A stretch of DNA of 64,000 nucleotides from Epiperipatus broadwayi (GCA_028023455.1 JAQFVV010000037.1:1426001-1490000); one strand, 5' to 3'; positions 23,390-36,956 are shown, numbered from the stretch's first letter. The notes: generated by a model not told the origin, from the letters alone. Translations and numbers: made by a program.

Positions 23390-25650
23390 TCATTTGTCTA
23401 TTGCATCCCTATTGGTGATGACATTTTCAATACATTTCTTCTTTACCAATTCCTCTTCTTGTTTTTTCATGTACATACTAATCATATATAAACCTGATGA
23501 GAGTTATTCTGAGATAGTGGATCTTAATCATGTTTTCATACATTTCAAGATGGATAAACCTCTTTTAATGATACAAATCCTAACAAGTAATCATATCAAT
23601 AGTTATTGTCAAATTAATAGAAGGGAAATAATCACAAAGTTCTAAAATTTCTGGTATTATTTAGGAATATCAATTAATGGAAAATTTGTCCATTTTTGAT
23701 ATCATGTTATTGCCTCTATTTCTAAATATTGTAAGGTATGTTTTTTGCAAATCTTTTGGTATTGTTTTGGAATTTTATTTCATTTAATTTTAGAATATTC
23801 TTGTGATGAAATTGAAATGGTGAATATGCTATTTTGTTATCTGAGGAAAATCTTAATTTTAAGAATAAAATTATAAGTTTTAAGTAAGGGATAAATATTG
23901 ATAGATGATAATAATCTTCAGATGCAATGCGGGATAATTGTATATATATTTCTTTGTGGATATCTTCTAAGTTATTGTTAATTTTTCATCCATATTTAGT
24001 GAAAGTTTATAAATTTCTTCAATTTTTCTTTTAATTTTTCCTAAGAAATGCGAATATTTTAAATAAGCTTTCAATATGTTAGTGAGCTGCTAGTTTCTCT
24101 ATATCGATGGCTTGTAATGTTTGGGTTATTGATTTGAGAATAGTAGAATATTTTGATAGTGCTACATGTTGTTACTAATGATATACTTCTTGATGTGTTA
24201 ATCCTGTCCAATTTATAATTGAAAACTCTTTGGGAAAAAAAACAATATACAATATATTTCGATATTTTGAAATTCATCTAGTTTCTGAGAGTAAAAGAAT
24301 TCATAGCAAGGTTGTTCTTCATTTTGGACTTTTTTAAAAATTTGCTATAGATTTTATAATTCCTATTGCATGGTAAACTTAAGGTATAATGTTCAAGTCA
24401 TTCCGAGTTAGGTTTAATCTGTAGCAAGCACAATGTATATAAGTAACATTTAGATTTTTTTTTTTATCTTGGCTTAAACATAAGCTTCCTGTCCTACAGC
24501 ATCTGCACTGCTATTGTATTTTTGTTCAATTAGTTAGTTCATATCCAAAGTATATTCAATATTTGTATCCATATCATAGACTTTTATAAACCCTAAAAAT
24601 TCTACCCTTTTTTTTTTATTTTCATCAACAAATACAATGCTAAGTGAAAGTTTGCTCTATACCAATAATATCTGCTGTTTTTTCAGCTAAGGTGGGCAAT
24701 CTAATAGATTTATTTGCAACAGATAAAACACTTTCTCATATTTCCATATCACAAAGTTCTATTAGTGGATGTTCAGTTTTTCAAAAATATTCTGTGCATT
24801 TGCAAAAGCTCTCATCAAATGATATTTTAAAATTAAGTCTTCTATTTTTTTTTTTTTCATGTGTCAAATGCGTTGACTGGGAAACAAACCCGGGCCAGCT
24901 GCTTGGAAGGCAGCTACGCTAACCACTAGGTTCTGCTTCGATCCAGACTTGGAATGAATCTTGCAAATTTCCAGAATCACCTATTTCCTCCCTGTAATGA
25001 CAATTTATATATGACACAATGCAATGATTGATGAAGTAGAATTTAATTTAATTCTATTGGACTCTATAGTTTTTTGTTTTGATTTATCATTTTGACAAAT
25101 TAGGTCTTTTTCTGAATGTTTGTGATTATTATAAAATTGAATGCATTATTAGCAGTTTCTTTATGCATTGAGATGGCATGATTTCTCGTGGCTTAATTAA
25201 TATCTATATTTTATAAATAATGTATTTTGACAGCCCTGTTGAACTTTGGACATAAACCAAATGCAATATTTGCAATACATAATTTCTTATAGTCTTGAAT
25301 AAAACAACCATGATCAGTATTTCTCTGACCAAGAAAATCTAAATTGTCTTTTACTAAAAGAATATTTTGATGTTATAATCCTTGTTGGAAAGAATTCAAA
25401 TTTTAAAGCTGGTTTTATAGCAGAAAACCCAGTATACGAATCAATATTCTAATAAACTATTTGATTGGACAGAGATTCATTTTGAATCAACATTCTAATA
25501 GCTAGGTTCAACTGCTGAATCTAAAGGCATACATTTTTCTGCTCAATTTCTATTTCACATCTTTTTGTATTTGTTTCTATAGAAGAAAAACAAGTCTTTA
25601 TATCTATTCTGAAAATGGAAAAATACAAATAATTAATTATTTTTTTTAGA
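23390..25650 (-). pseudogene. hAT-type transposase relic (ZMYM/KIAA1586-like)
   Basis: On the minus strand broken frames give the central box IHCACYRLNL (about 24440-24400; hAT HC.AH.LNL), then IGIIKSIANFFKKVQNEE. Near the C-terminus it gives LKCMKTWLRSTIS and LSSGLYMISMYMKK followed by CIENVI, matching the hAT dimerisation domain pattern (KLKLIKTYLRSTMSQERLS.L...SIE). Upstream pieces (FGLCPKFNRAVK near 25240) fit the N-terminal half less certainly. Stops and a tRNA-like SINE insertion (24858-24935) disrupt it. Confidence 0.65.
24853..24935 (-). mobile_element. tRNA-Gly-like SINE, copy 1
   Basis: The minus strand reads TAGTGGTTAGCGTAGCTG (A box), anticodon loop CTTCCAA, then CCCGGGTTTGTTTCCC (B box) and AACGCA. 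This matches most of a tRNA-Gly(TCC) body. It continues into TTTGACACATGAAAAAA and a poly-A. The same tail follows the tRNA-like head at 51.4k, which supports a SINE rather than a tRNA gene. The 5' acceptor strand is not recognisable. Confidence 0.65.
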
Positions 25651-25659
25651 ATCTAAGTT

Positions 25660-26718
25660 CAGTATTTTTCTTTTATATCAATTTTATGATATTTAATTCT
25701 TAGAGAAAAAAAAAAATTTGAAATCAATACATTGATAGACATATTTTAATAAAAATCAATTAATTAACTGATCCCAAATGCTAAATGGAATAAATTCAAT
25801 TTAAATGCAAAAAAATCATAAAAGTAAGAAATAAAATAATATCAAATTAACATACATTTAATCTTTTTAAAATGTACTTTATTTTCTTTTTAAATTTGTT
25901 TCACTATAAATTTACAATTCCTACTTTACTCTGTGACTGATTAGACACAGGGTAAAAAAAACTGGTTGCTGATCATGACAGTAATAAACATAACTTTCAC
26001 AAATCAGAAAATATTAACCCCAAACAGGAATATGTGTTTTAGTGCTGCAATAAGTAAAATGTGTTTTGTGGTCACCCTGCCAATAGCCAAAACCAGCCAA
26101 CTCATAATAAAATGTTAAGACAGATGAAGCATTCCATGGTCAAGAGTGTAAAGTTACATATCTCTATCACATGTATAAATATAATTCGTGGATTTTTTTT
26201 ATTAAATTCCAGAGGAAAGGCAAGTGCCCAGTTTACTTTTCTCTCTTTCTTTCTGTGGGTGCTCATTTTTTCCCCAAATTTATTATGATGCAATGACATG
26301 TTTTTATACATATAAATATTAAAAACATTTTATTTATACTATAAAGTTGTTGTTTGTTGTTTTTTTGCATATATGTAAATGTTATCTTCTGTTATTATAA
26401 TAATTTTTTTTTTTTAACAAGAAAAAATGTATACAAAAATGAATTAATCAAGAACAATTGTACAAATAATTTATATGTAGTTTATTTATTTTTGAGATTA
26501 ATTTCTTATTGTATGCTAAAACAGAGGTGCTAACTTTTTTACATGTAGCTCTCACTAAAATTTTTTACATTATTTATCAGGTTTTTTGACGTTTATATAC
26601 AAATTGCAGTTGACTAACTAAAATTTGTTACATAATATGTAATCACTGATTTATATTTTATTGAATATGTTTTCAATAATCAAATTATATAACATCATGA
26701 ATTTTAGTTTGTTTGATT
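25660..26718. other. AT-rich DNA, nothing recognised
   Basis: No supported feature. Two overlapping 70-codon frames on opposite strands at about 26061-26311 have no recognisable domain. Confidence 0.35.
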
Positions 26719-27206
26719 ATGTAGAGCAGGGGTGGCCAACTTTTGTGTTCATAAGATTTACTTTTTATTTTAAAAATGTGTTGCGATCGACTTGTTGTCA
26801 TAGGCATAGTCTAAGTGGAGGGAGGTGTGAAATACATACTATTTCTATATATCTACCTATGTAAAAAAATAATAATTATTTAACGGGCCAAAAAACTCAT
26901 GTCTGGGGGAATTAAAGCAACATGAGTAATTATTAACAATATTCATTAATTCAAATTAGCTACATTAAATCAAGATTAAAAATATTATTTTCAATAATGA
27001 TACGGTTTAGTGGACTTCACCTATCTAGAATTTTAAAAAAAATTTAGAACAAAAACAAAAATAACAAAAAAACTTGAAAATCTTCACTTAATTTGTTTCA
27101 CTCATTACCTGCCAGCTCTTGCCAGATTGGCCTCGTGTTCGACTGAAAATGGCTTTGCGATCGATCGGTAGATCACGATTGACTTGTTGGACACCCTGAT
27201 GTAAAG
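26719..27206. mobile_element. hAT-type MITE with 8-bp TSD
   Basis: The terminal inverted repeats are CAGGGGTGGCCAAC (from 26727) and GTTGGACACCCTG (to 27198), flanked by 8-bp duplications ATGTAGAG (26719-26726) and ATGTAAAG (27199-27206). CAGGG-type ends with 8-bp TSDs are the hallmark of hAT transposons. It is 472 bp long with no transposase. Subterminal GCGATCGA boxes recur at both ends. Confidence 0.85.
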
Positions 27207-27789
27207 AATGGTTTTTGTTCTCTAGAGTTTGGAAAGCATAATGATGGATAAAGCTCTAGTTAGGGATATAAAAGTATATATAATATAAATGGCATGGAAC
27301 AACTTAAGAGTGCTGGTTCAGCAGAAATGTATATTTTGGGTTAGTTACCTTTTTTCAGATGTCTTTTTTCTTTGTGTCAAATGTATATTGGTGGAATAGA
27401 AGTTCCCAAGATGTTATCCATGGAAAAAAAGAGATGAAATTGGATTGATGATACCATGTGTATGTTATGTAACAAGAATAAATTAATTAATTTTTAATTA
27501 AGCTTTGAAGTTTATATTTGGGCTTTAAATGATACGATAATCTCCAACATAATGAATGATTTATAAAACTCAATAATATTGAAATATAAGTATAGTGTAT
27601 ATATTTAAAGTAGATGTAATTAAAGGGGATTTTAACCCAGATTTTCATGCTGTTATATTTGCTAGAGTGGATGACGGTGGAGAGCTTGAAAGTCTGTGTT
27701 CAAATCCCCTTGAATTTAAAACTCAATAATGTATTTATTTAAAAAAGATGATATCAAATGTGCAAGTGCCAAAAAAATTAACTTCTATA

Positions 27790-28840
27790 GATCAAATTAT
27801 ATAATATTATAAAGAAGGAACAATCCCTCCAGTCATGCACTTTATGAATCTCCTTGCACTTGCCAGTGAACTTTGACTTGAAAAATGTAAGTGTGCTTAG
27901 AGCATATTTATATATAAGCCAGAGTTTGCTCACCATGCTGAAATCAGGACTTGAATCGATTATGAGCTTGAGTTATATATTATTAATTTAATTATAAAAA
28001 AATCAAATCAGATGTCACATGACTAGGGTTAGGGATATTCTGCAAAGCTTGTTAAGAGTTTATTTGCAATCTCTTTATATAATATTAATTTAATTGGATA
28101 AACATACGCCATCTAGAGCAGGAAAGAGATGCAATCTCATTTTTAACCACTTGCGATGAAATATATAGTAAATTTTGAATTTATCTTTAATAAATATTCT
28201 GTTATTTATATAATGCAGCCTGTATATGTAATATTATAAAGAATAAACAATATCTTCAGTTATGCATTTTACAAATCTTCTTGCACTTGCCATGAGCATC
28301 GACTTGAAAAGCAAAAGAGTACGCTTATGCTTAGAGCTTATTTATATATAAGCCGCTATTTGTTCATCATACTGATATCAGTGCTTGAATCTATTATGTA
28401 CCTGAATTATATATTATTAATGTAATTGAATAAAACTCTTCAAGATTTGTAAAGTGCATGATGGGATGAATTGTTCCTTTGTAATATTGCACACATAGGC
28501 TGTGCTATATAAATAACAATATTTATTAAAAGTAAATTCAAAATTTATTATATATTTCATTGCAGATGGTTAAAAGTGAATCCCTCCCATCATGCACTTT
28601 ACAAATCTAGAATAGGTTTATCCAATTAAATTAATAATATATAACTCAGACACATAATAGATTCAGGCCTGATTTTAGCATGGTGAGCCAAGACTGGCTT
28701 ATATATAAATAAGCTCTAACCGTAAGTGTACAATTATGCTTTTCAAGTCAATGTTCATGAGTGAATACAAGGAGATTCATAAAGGACATGATCAGAGGTA
28801 GACTGGGCTATATAAATAACAATATTTATTAAAATATCAA
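27790..28840. repeat. Nested palindromic MITE family, three copies
   Basis: Units at about 27800-28000 (+, truncated), 28230-28485 (+) and 28560-28830 (-) share the sequence around CTTATATATAAGCC and TTGAATCTATTATG. The ends are inverted: AATCCCTCC..TCATGCACTTTA against TAAAGTGCATGATGGGAGGGA. Copies 2 and 3 form a larger palindrome that also includes flanking TATTTATATAATGCAG / GCTATATAAATAAC arms. No ORF. The superfamily is unassigned. Confidence 0.65.
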
Positions 28841-28889
28841 ATAATAAAATAATATAAAATCTATAGAGATGAAAGGTGATGAGACAAAT

Positions 28890-29560
28890 ATATTATTTAA
28901 CTCCAACATTATTTATGCCAGAATTTGGAAATGAATTATAATTGGTAGATGTGGAATATAGAGTTTTAGGTGTTAAAATTGAGAAAGAATATATTTTAAA
29001 AACATAGTTTTCTGGTGATATTGTTCTTTTTGCATAAGATGGAAAACAAATGACTGTTCTTTTTAATAGGTATATAGAGTTTAAAAGAAATGTTAGGTTT
29101 ATTAAAGATAAAATTATTATTGACAAATTATTTATTGGGAAGTAAATTGTAGACAGATCTATTTATTTGGAGATTAATATAAGTGAAAGAGAGATTATTT
29201 GAAGGAGTGTGGAATAATCTTGAAAAAGACAATTGCAAAATAGAAATATAGTTAAAAGTTATACATCATTTGATTATAACAATATGAATTATGCAAATTT
29301 TATGGGAAGAGATTGATATTTCAGGCTTAACTTATGCTACTGAGATGACACGAGATTTATAGGTAAATCAGAGATATGCATTCTATCCAAATATGTGGAT
29401 ATCAGGAAAGGACTATTCAAGGAGAAATTAATTGGTCAAGTATCTACATGAGGAAGATGAAAAACAGATAAAAAAATTTGCAAATAAAAAAACTAAGACA
29501 AGATGGATTAATAAAAAATATAAAAAAATTAAAGAAATGTTTTTTATTTGCATATAAACA
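28890..29560 (+). mobile_element. LINE reverse transcriptase relic
   Basis: Plus-strand broken frames read EYRVLGVKIEKEYILKT, then SGDIVLFA, a stop, DGKQMT. This corresponds to an L1/Tx1-type ADDIVLFA..GKQM region with the catalytic aspartates damaged. A lysine-rich tail segment (KNLQIKK...) follows. It is heavily decayed. Confidence 0.5.
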
Positions 29561-29934
29561 CTAAATATATATATATATAAAATTCCTTCAACTTTTACAA
29601 TAAAAAAGTTATACTTTATATATATAGTGTACTATCTACAAATAGATAGTCCAAAGATATTGGCATTTAAAATATTTAAGAGCTAAAAAAAAAGTAAATT
29701 TAAAGATCTTTTAATTTTTAATTTATTTATTTTTGTTTGTGTAATTTTTTTTTTTTTTTAAACGTACAATGAAAGTTACATTTTTCGTTCATATTTTTTT
29801 GTGTGTGATTAAAAATAAAAGTTAAATTGGAAAGAAAAGACAAGCATATTACTAATCCAGATAAACTAAAGAAAAGAAAGAATTCCACATGCAGATTTCA
29901 ATTAGTAAAATCTTTCTAACTCTGATTAAAGATG

Positions 29935-30800
29935 GCGGAATTATGTTTAAAAAAAAGAGACACTTTATAACTAAAATTTAAGAAAGAATGTACAAGATTA
30001 TTATCTTGTATGTTGGTAAAAGGACAAAAGAAAATAGATGCGCAGAGAAGTCTAAAAATGGATCGCGACTATAAAAGCTGGCCCTTTGTCTTTTCCTTAA
30101 CTAGCAGCTTCCATTAGGTCCAGAATAGAGAAAATATCCTGGACTACTCTATGCAGGACTACTATTACTCATATGCTGAAGTGGATCATCATGCAGAGTG
30201 GAACCGTTGCATTTATAGATACCTTTCATCATATAGGTCACTCAGAACAAAACATCGAGTCTAGCCGTTAGGACAGGCTAAGAAACTACAAGAATGTCGA
30301 CAGAGGGAAACTAGTTAACTTCAATGAGCTCTTCAAAATGTGTACTACAAAACATACCAGTAAGATTATTCATATCCCGATTGTGACTAAATTAAATGTT
30401 TGCAAATGATCCTTCCTATAAGCTTATAGTATTACTACTTATAGAGACATTTGCAGAATTCTCATCGAAAGAACTTCCTGGAAGAAACTTAAGTGAACTT
30501 TAATTATTAAATTGTTTTAGCTAGTTGATTTAATATCTGGACTAGCGTGCATGTAATCTTTCCAATTAAGTAGTAATGTGTTTTTAATTGGTTAGAATAA
30601 AAAAATATTTATTTTTAATATCAGCTATTCATTGTGCATTATTAATAATAGTTATCAAATTTATTAATGTTAGTTAATTAAGATTTGAGTATATAATTTA
30701 CCTTTGCCAATATTTGTTGACTAAGCTCCGGGAATAATATTCTCTAAAAAAATAAATAAAGTTATGGGGAATCATAACCCCGATTTTTTAGTTCCATCAA
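29935..30800 (+). repeat. Possible LTR or promoter-like segment
   Basis: A more balanced composition than the neighbours begins near 29940. A TATA-like box GACTATAAAAGCTGG at about 30067-30081 is followed about 30 nt later by a pyrimidine-rich stretch. AATAAA signals occur downstream (about 30595 and 30752). A matching second LTR, PBS or TSD was not found, so this is tentative. Confidence 0.25.
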
Positions 30801-32090
30801 AATTATGGGATACGAAGAAGTTAGGAGTCTAATGACTATGGCGCCTTCTTATAAATTAAAACTAACTTTGTCGGCAATTCCTGTTGTAATAATTAGTAGG
30901 CCAGTTAATCAGGAAATATATCTATGTTATTAGAAATACGAACGAGATATTTTCTTAGCCATAGCTTGATTAACTTTCACTTTAAAATGTGTAAAATAAG
31001 ACCTACGAGATCTATTACAACAGGAAAAATGTTACAATAGTAACAAAATGACAAAGAATATTTTAAAATGGTAGGTTGTAATTTTTGTTGATAAAATGCT
31101 TGTATTTGTGAAAGCTTTTAAGAAAATTTATTTTTTTTACTTTTTGGTACATTTATGTGAATAAAAACATTTATTTATTTTTTCTACTTTCTAGTTTAAT
31201 ATTGTAACAGTGAATTATTCAAAAGAGGCAAATTTGTTTAAATTCCATTTTATCTAAACATAAACATTAAAAAACAGAGTCAGATTAAATAAAAGCATAT
31301 AATAAATAAATAAGACTGTTGATCCAGTATTGAATGAATTGTTCAATTTAAAATTACAAGGAGTGCTAGTAGGTACTACTTGCATCATTTAAATTTTTTC
31401 TTTGATTTTTTGGCTAAAATTATTTGCAAACTGTAAAAAAATGTTTTATCATAAGGAATACATATGCATGCAAAATTTCAACTAGATCAGAAATTGGGAA
31501 ATGGATGAAAATTGAGTTAAAAGATTTTATCCAGCCAAACTAAAAAATAGAGTAAGTTAAATAAAAGCATGTAAAAAGATGGAAAGATGCTTTTTTTCAT
31601 TTTGTTTTTTATTTAACTCTTAAAGCCCAGAGCCACCATCTTTAATTTAAAAAAAAAAATTACAAGTAATATAATTTATAATATATTTTCTATTTTATTA
31701 CAATAAATATATATACATTGTTAGAAAGAGAAAATATGAGAGAATGTAATAAAGCTGGTAAAATAATCATTACCTCAAAAAAAAATTAAGAAAAAAAGAG
31801 ATTTTTAGCACTTTTAAACATCTTTATTTTTACATTGGTTCACAAATTCTAAATTTTGAAAGTTAAATGCTAAAATGACAATTTCATAGACAGTTTCATC
31901 ACATTTGTCATAAATTGCTGAAAAAAATGATATATAATATATCTTTTTTCAGTGAAAAAATTACAAAAACACTGTGATTGGTAACTTCCATTTCTACTAG
32001 CTGACCCAGATCCTGTCCTTCCATATCAGGGTATCTGCTAAAAATGTTTGGTTGTTCTTCCATGCAGGGTATCTGTTAGAAATATGTTTG
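30801..32090. other. AT-rich DNA, nothing recognised
   Basis: No coding or RNA feature can be supported. Homopolymer A and T runs are frequent. Confidence 0.35.
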
Positions 32091-32099
32091 GTTTTTATT

Positions 32100-32850
32100 G
32101 GGAGGAGGGGGGTGAATAACAGTAATAGTTTACAAGATATTATGCAAAGAGAACTTTAGTAAATTGTAATGTATTATAATATTATTATTATATTATATTA
32201 GTGAAAACTGGTGTGGGACCTAAAATGTACATTCTTTTCAAGTAAAGTGTACTCAAATAAATATCAAACAGTAAGAATAGCTGATGAGATATTATGCAAA
32301 GAACTTTAGTAAATTGTAATATATTTAAAAATATAATTAATTATTATATTATTGGGGAAGGGGGGGGTGCCTAAAATATATATTCTTTTCAAGTAAATAA
32401 AATGTACTCAAAAAATAAATATCAAACAAAAATTTCTCTAAGATAAAATGAATAAAAACTAAATAAAATCAATAAACATCAAAATAAACAAATTTATTAT
32501 GAGCACTGATTATATATGTGTGTGGGAGATGATGTATGAGAATGGATGGCTGAGGGTATGCGATCGAGTCTGGATATGTATATTTTTATATTATTGAAAT
32601 GTATTGTCTAAAATTCTCTAGCATATTTATTGTTTTCTACATATATTTAATTATATATAAAAATAGGTAATAAAACTAATTGTATACTCAAATAAAATCA
32701 TAATATATCTTGCCTATTGCACTAAATATATGTATATGATCGAGTCTGGATGTGTATGTTTTTATATCATTGAAATGTATTGTCCAAAATTCTATAACCT
32801 ATTTATTGTTTTCTACATAATTTTATTATATAAAAAAATAAGTAATAAAA
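32100..32850. repeat. Two adjacent direct duplications
   Basis: A first pair (about 32120-32270 and 32285-32430) shares GATATTATGCAAAGA, ACTTTAGTAAATTGTAAT and ATTCTTTTCAAGTAAA. A second pair (about 32562-32665 and 32739-32850) shares GATCGAGTCTGGAT.TGTAT, TTGAAATGTATTGTC and TTATTGTTTTCTACAT. These are local tandem duplications, origin unknown. Confidence 0.7.
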
Positions 32851-33699
32851 GTAATTGAATACTCACTGATTCCTGGCTAAATGTTAGTGTCCGTTTCAAA
32901 TTTGAATCCAGTTGTGAAGGCATTAGGTGTGGTAACCACAGTTGTCCTTGCAGATAAAAAATGACTCCAATCCTTTTTTTGACATTGTAGCTTCTAGAAA
33001 AAGGGCTTACCAACACATATCGGCAATTCTATATACATATCAAACAGTAAAAGAATGCAGTTTAGCCATAAAGAAATTTTACAATTAGAAAATCTAAAAA
33101 AATGAGAAGAAAAAAAATTGAAAATTGTATTTTAGAAAAAAAAATACAAATTTCATCGTAGAAAAAAAATTCATACCTCATTTTAATCGTAATAAAATGG
33201 TGGATCGAATGGTCTAATACCCATATGTGTATGATTTACCGATTCTGTGCAAACTCAGTTGAAACTCTAAACTTCTGAACAGGGCTTTTTGGGGCGCTTC
33301 AGACTAAAAAAGTAGGATGAAGATGCAAAAAGAATTCTGGGAATGAATAATTAATTTTGAAGATTGAAATAGAAGAATAAATAAAATGTAATCAATAAAA
33401 GAAGAGGAAATATGAAAAAATTATAATGTGTAAGAATGGTATGTGATTTTATTAAAGCAAAAAAATATTAATCTAACAAAAGAAGTAGTTTATTGTTTAG
33501 AAACTAGGGAAAAGATACATAAATGAAATCATATCGATAATAGAAAGTATAAGTTATACTAAGATAAAACTGGAATATATAAAACATAATTAAGGAATAT
33601 CTGTTTTTAAGAGAGAGATAGCTAACATTTGGTTATCATAAAGAACAATTTAGACAATTATGTTATTAGAAATATGGGAGGAGGAGGTGTGCACTAAAT

Positions 33700-36420
33700 A
33701 AAAAGTGGAAGATTAAAAATAAAATAATTGAAACCACAAATATTAAAAATAGGAGCAAAAGGCAAAACAATATGCATTGGGTGGGGTAAGCATGCATTTT
33801 TGAAAAATGCATTAGTGTTTAAAATAGTAAAAATAGACAAAGGATATAGTATTAAAAATTATTAGTTATATTTGAAAATTGATGGCAATGAAGAAAGCAA
33901 ATCGTTACCATGATTAACAAGCATTTCTGATTTGTTAAAAAAATCTGAAAAAAGAAATAACCAATTATTTATCAAATCGCATTGCAAGGTTATATAAGAA
34001 GTGAATAAAAATTTTACTTTTTTAATATTCATATTCTAAATTTTTTTATTATATTTAATACTAATAAAGTTTAGCTACTGTTTGCTAATTAAATAATATA
34101 TGCAATTTCATTATTATTGTATTATATTTTAAATCCATTTATAGCTAGCTACTGTGAATATATATTTTTTGTTTTGTTTTAATTCTGAAGTTATATTAAT
34201 GTTTATTTATTTTCTCATATTTGGGTAATAATGATAAAAAAAAGAATCCATGGAATATTCATCAACTTTATTGCTTTATTTATTTAATCAGACAAGTTAA
34301 ATAAGAATAAAATCCTTTGCATAATTTCAAAATTTGTTACAAATGTAAAACATTTTCAAACTTAACAGATTTAAATTTAATATTTGCATCTGGTAGAATA
34401 AATCAGCACATATTATTTTATTTATAGTATGTTTTATATTGAACAGCACAAAAGCTGTATGTAATTATATAATAGTTTTATTTCTAACTCAGTCATGTAA
34501 ATGGAACATCTGTCAAAATTTGTACATAATGCAGGTGGCATTTTTACTTGACAGGAAAATGTTAGGAAGAATGCAATATCCAATGAAAAATAAATTAGTA
34601 AAATAATGTTCAATGCGATTATATGGAGAAGATATTATACACATTAGGAGAAAAAGATTTTACAGTAATTAAAGTTGATAGATGGACAATTTATTTTTGT
34701 GATGTTACTTTTAAAATAGATAAATATTTGTAGAATACGAATTATAGATATGTAATTATGAGGGATAGAAAAAGAGGATAGATAAGTTAGAGAAAAAGAA
34801 GTAATGTTATGTAAAACAATATGAATATTAAAAGAATAGTTTGGAATTATGTATGAATAAAAATTACATAAAATATCCAAATGATATATAGTAACAAAAT
34901 ATTGATATAAGAGCAGGTACTTTAAATATCATGGATATTTTATGTAATTTTTATTCATACATAATTCCAAACATGGATTAAGAATTTGTATTGTAGATGT
35001 AGTTTATATGAAGATAGAAAGAAATAATTGAATACTTACTTTTTGACTGTAATATGTTAAAAGATAATCCAGTTAAATTGTATACAAAGTGAGAAAAATT
35101 TAAAGATAAAGGATGTGCTAAAGGTTGTTTTTATTATTTTTCCATTTAGATCTTTGTAATGGAATTGAGGTGCGCATGGATAGATTACTGGAACTAATGA
35201 AACATTTTTATTAAAATAAAATAATAAATAAAAAAAAAGAATCAGACTGGAAAAATTGAGTAATTAAGAATACATGAGTTTATTCTTCTATATGTTTTAG
35301 AGGAAGAGTCTGTTTAATTTAGCTAATATAATTTCTAAACATACAGTTTTTACCAAAGAAATTTCTTAATTTTTTTTTAAAAGAAGCCATATCACATCAC
35401 TTGATATAAATTCATTGCAAGAAAATTCTAAGGTAATAGTAATCATAAAAGTAAAACTATTTAGGATGGATACTGATGGTATTCATTATGGAGAAACCAA
35501 GTGGTATAGATATTTAGCTACTTTGTTAAACGTTAAAAATGAATTATATGGACATTTGTGAATTAGATTCGAGACAAAAAGTAAAAAAAAAAAATTATTA
35601 AGTATCTGACATATTTCTCTTATAACAAATATGAGAAAAGTAGATTAAATGAAATGATATCTATTTTAACATTTGAAAATGGAGTACTAAATTTTTATTG
35701 GCTGGTGAACTCAAAAGGAAATAGATAACTATATATTGTATGGTGATGTTATTCAATGGAAATGGGGTGGTCATCTTTTTTTTTTATAAGAGAAATTAAA
35801 AATAAATTTTAAATGTGAGTCTACAATTTATGAATTAAAACACATTAATAAAAATAATGTTGTTGTTTTTGTTTTTTGGATTAAATGGAAAGAGCAGAAA
35901 ACCCAGTGAACCAGAAATGTTTTACAGTACTCAAAGCTAATTGATATATAATTTATATTGTATATTTATATAAGAAATGGAATAATTGTGTAGAAAATTT
36001 GTGTCAGATATAATGGGAAGAAAAGAAATATAAATATGGATAATGATTATGGAGTAAAAAAATAGATTAGTTATATTAAAAATAAAAAATAAATAAAATA
36101 TGAAAAAACTTATATTTATGTAGCTTATTATTATTTAATAGAAAGATTGAATATGAAGGAAAGAAGATAAACAAAATAAGAATTTGTGTAATAGTTTATG
36201 GTCAAATGGTAATACTGAACATTTATTTGTAGAGTGTAAGGTGTTGAAAAGATCAGAATAAATTGTATAGGTAGTGAAAGAAGTATAGAGTGACAAAAAC
36301 AAAGAGGTAGGAATTTTTTTGATTTTTGTTTAGATCTTTACAGCAAAGATAGGGAATGTAAGAATAGGATATTAGAACTAAAGAAACAGTTTTTTTATTG
36401 AAATGGAATAGGATAAATAG
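33700..36420 (+). mobile_element. Decayed LINE (L1/Tx1-like) with C-terminal domain
   Basis: Plus-strand fragments include SNGNTEHLFVECKV (about 36210-36240), typical of the C-terminal Cys/His region of L1/Tx1-type ORF2. It is followed by CLDLYSKDRECKNRILELKKQ (split by the line GIFLIFV; about 36325-36395). A second stretch related to that tail lies at about 35145-35215. A large part of the interval is AT-rich with stops, so borders are approximate. The HHR element at 36435-37121 inserted at the end of this relic. Confidence 0.5.
34839..34972. repeat. Perfect 41-bp inverted repeat
   Basis: Left arm 34839-34879 (GTTTGGAATTATGTATG...) is the exact complement of 34932-34972, with a 52-nt spacer. 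It lies inside the decayed LINE interval. Perfect identity in a decayed context suggests recent inverted duplication. Confidence 0.85.
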
Positions 36421-36588
36421 AAATGTATTATTGCCAATAAACATCACATGACCAGCACCTCTTATGATTGTGTATAACTATTGTTAAAACAGGTAAAACT
36501 CACTATACGTATTGCCACACACAGCAAGCTAGAGTAATCAATGGATGCCAGAAGGCTTGTGCATAAAATCCCCATGTAGTGCCTACTC

Positions 36589-36647
36589 ATCCAGTATCCC
36601 CAGACTAGTTTCTGGCTTATGGCCTTCGTCAGTGAGGAGCTTTGGAT
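36589..36647 (-). ncRNA. Hammerhead ribozyme, type I, conserved core complete
   Basis: Read 5'-3' on the minus strand: outer stem I ATCCA (36647-36643) pairs with TGGAT (36593-36589). Inner stem I TCCTCA pairs with TGGGGA (one wobble). The core CTGACGA is at 36632-36626. Stem II is GGC/GCC with loop CATAA and an A.A mismatch next to the core. GAAA follows, then a two-pair stem III (A-T, C-G, loop TA) and GTC. Cleavage is predicted after C at 36603. All universally conserved core bases (CUGANGA, GAAA, UH) are present. Known family behaviour: self-cleavage to 2',3'-cyclic phosphate; very short stem III often needs a dimer. Confidence 0.88.
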
Positions 36648-36956
36648 CTGAGAGCACTGCACCTAGATCTTAAGATCTAAGCAATCCTCCAGCAGCCATT
36701 TTTTATCTCCATTTAACTACAAAACTATGAGTCTTAAGCTGAAAACACCTTAATGTTTTCAATCCGAGCCCATTAGCTTATTTAATCATATGGATCTGAA
36801 CTCAGTTCAGTACCCATATATTTTGGTGTCTTTGGTTGGATTGAAAACATTAAGGTGTTTTCAGTTTAAGACTCATAGTTTTGTAGTTAAATGGAGATAA
36901 AAGGTGGCTGCTGGAGGGTTGCATTAGATCCTAAAATCTAGATGCAGTGCTCTCAG

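Noticed and set aside
23490-23520. CCTGATGAGAG as a hammerhead core
   Set aside because: It lies inside the hAT transposase relic and has no downstream GAAA or UH site.
24853-24935. Functional tRNA-Gly(TCC) gene
   Set aside because: The 5' acceptor strand is missing and the sequence ends in the same poly-A tail as the SINE at 51.4k, so it is a SINE copy.
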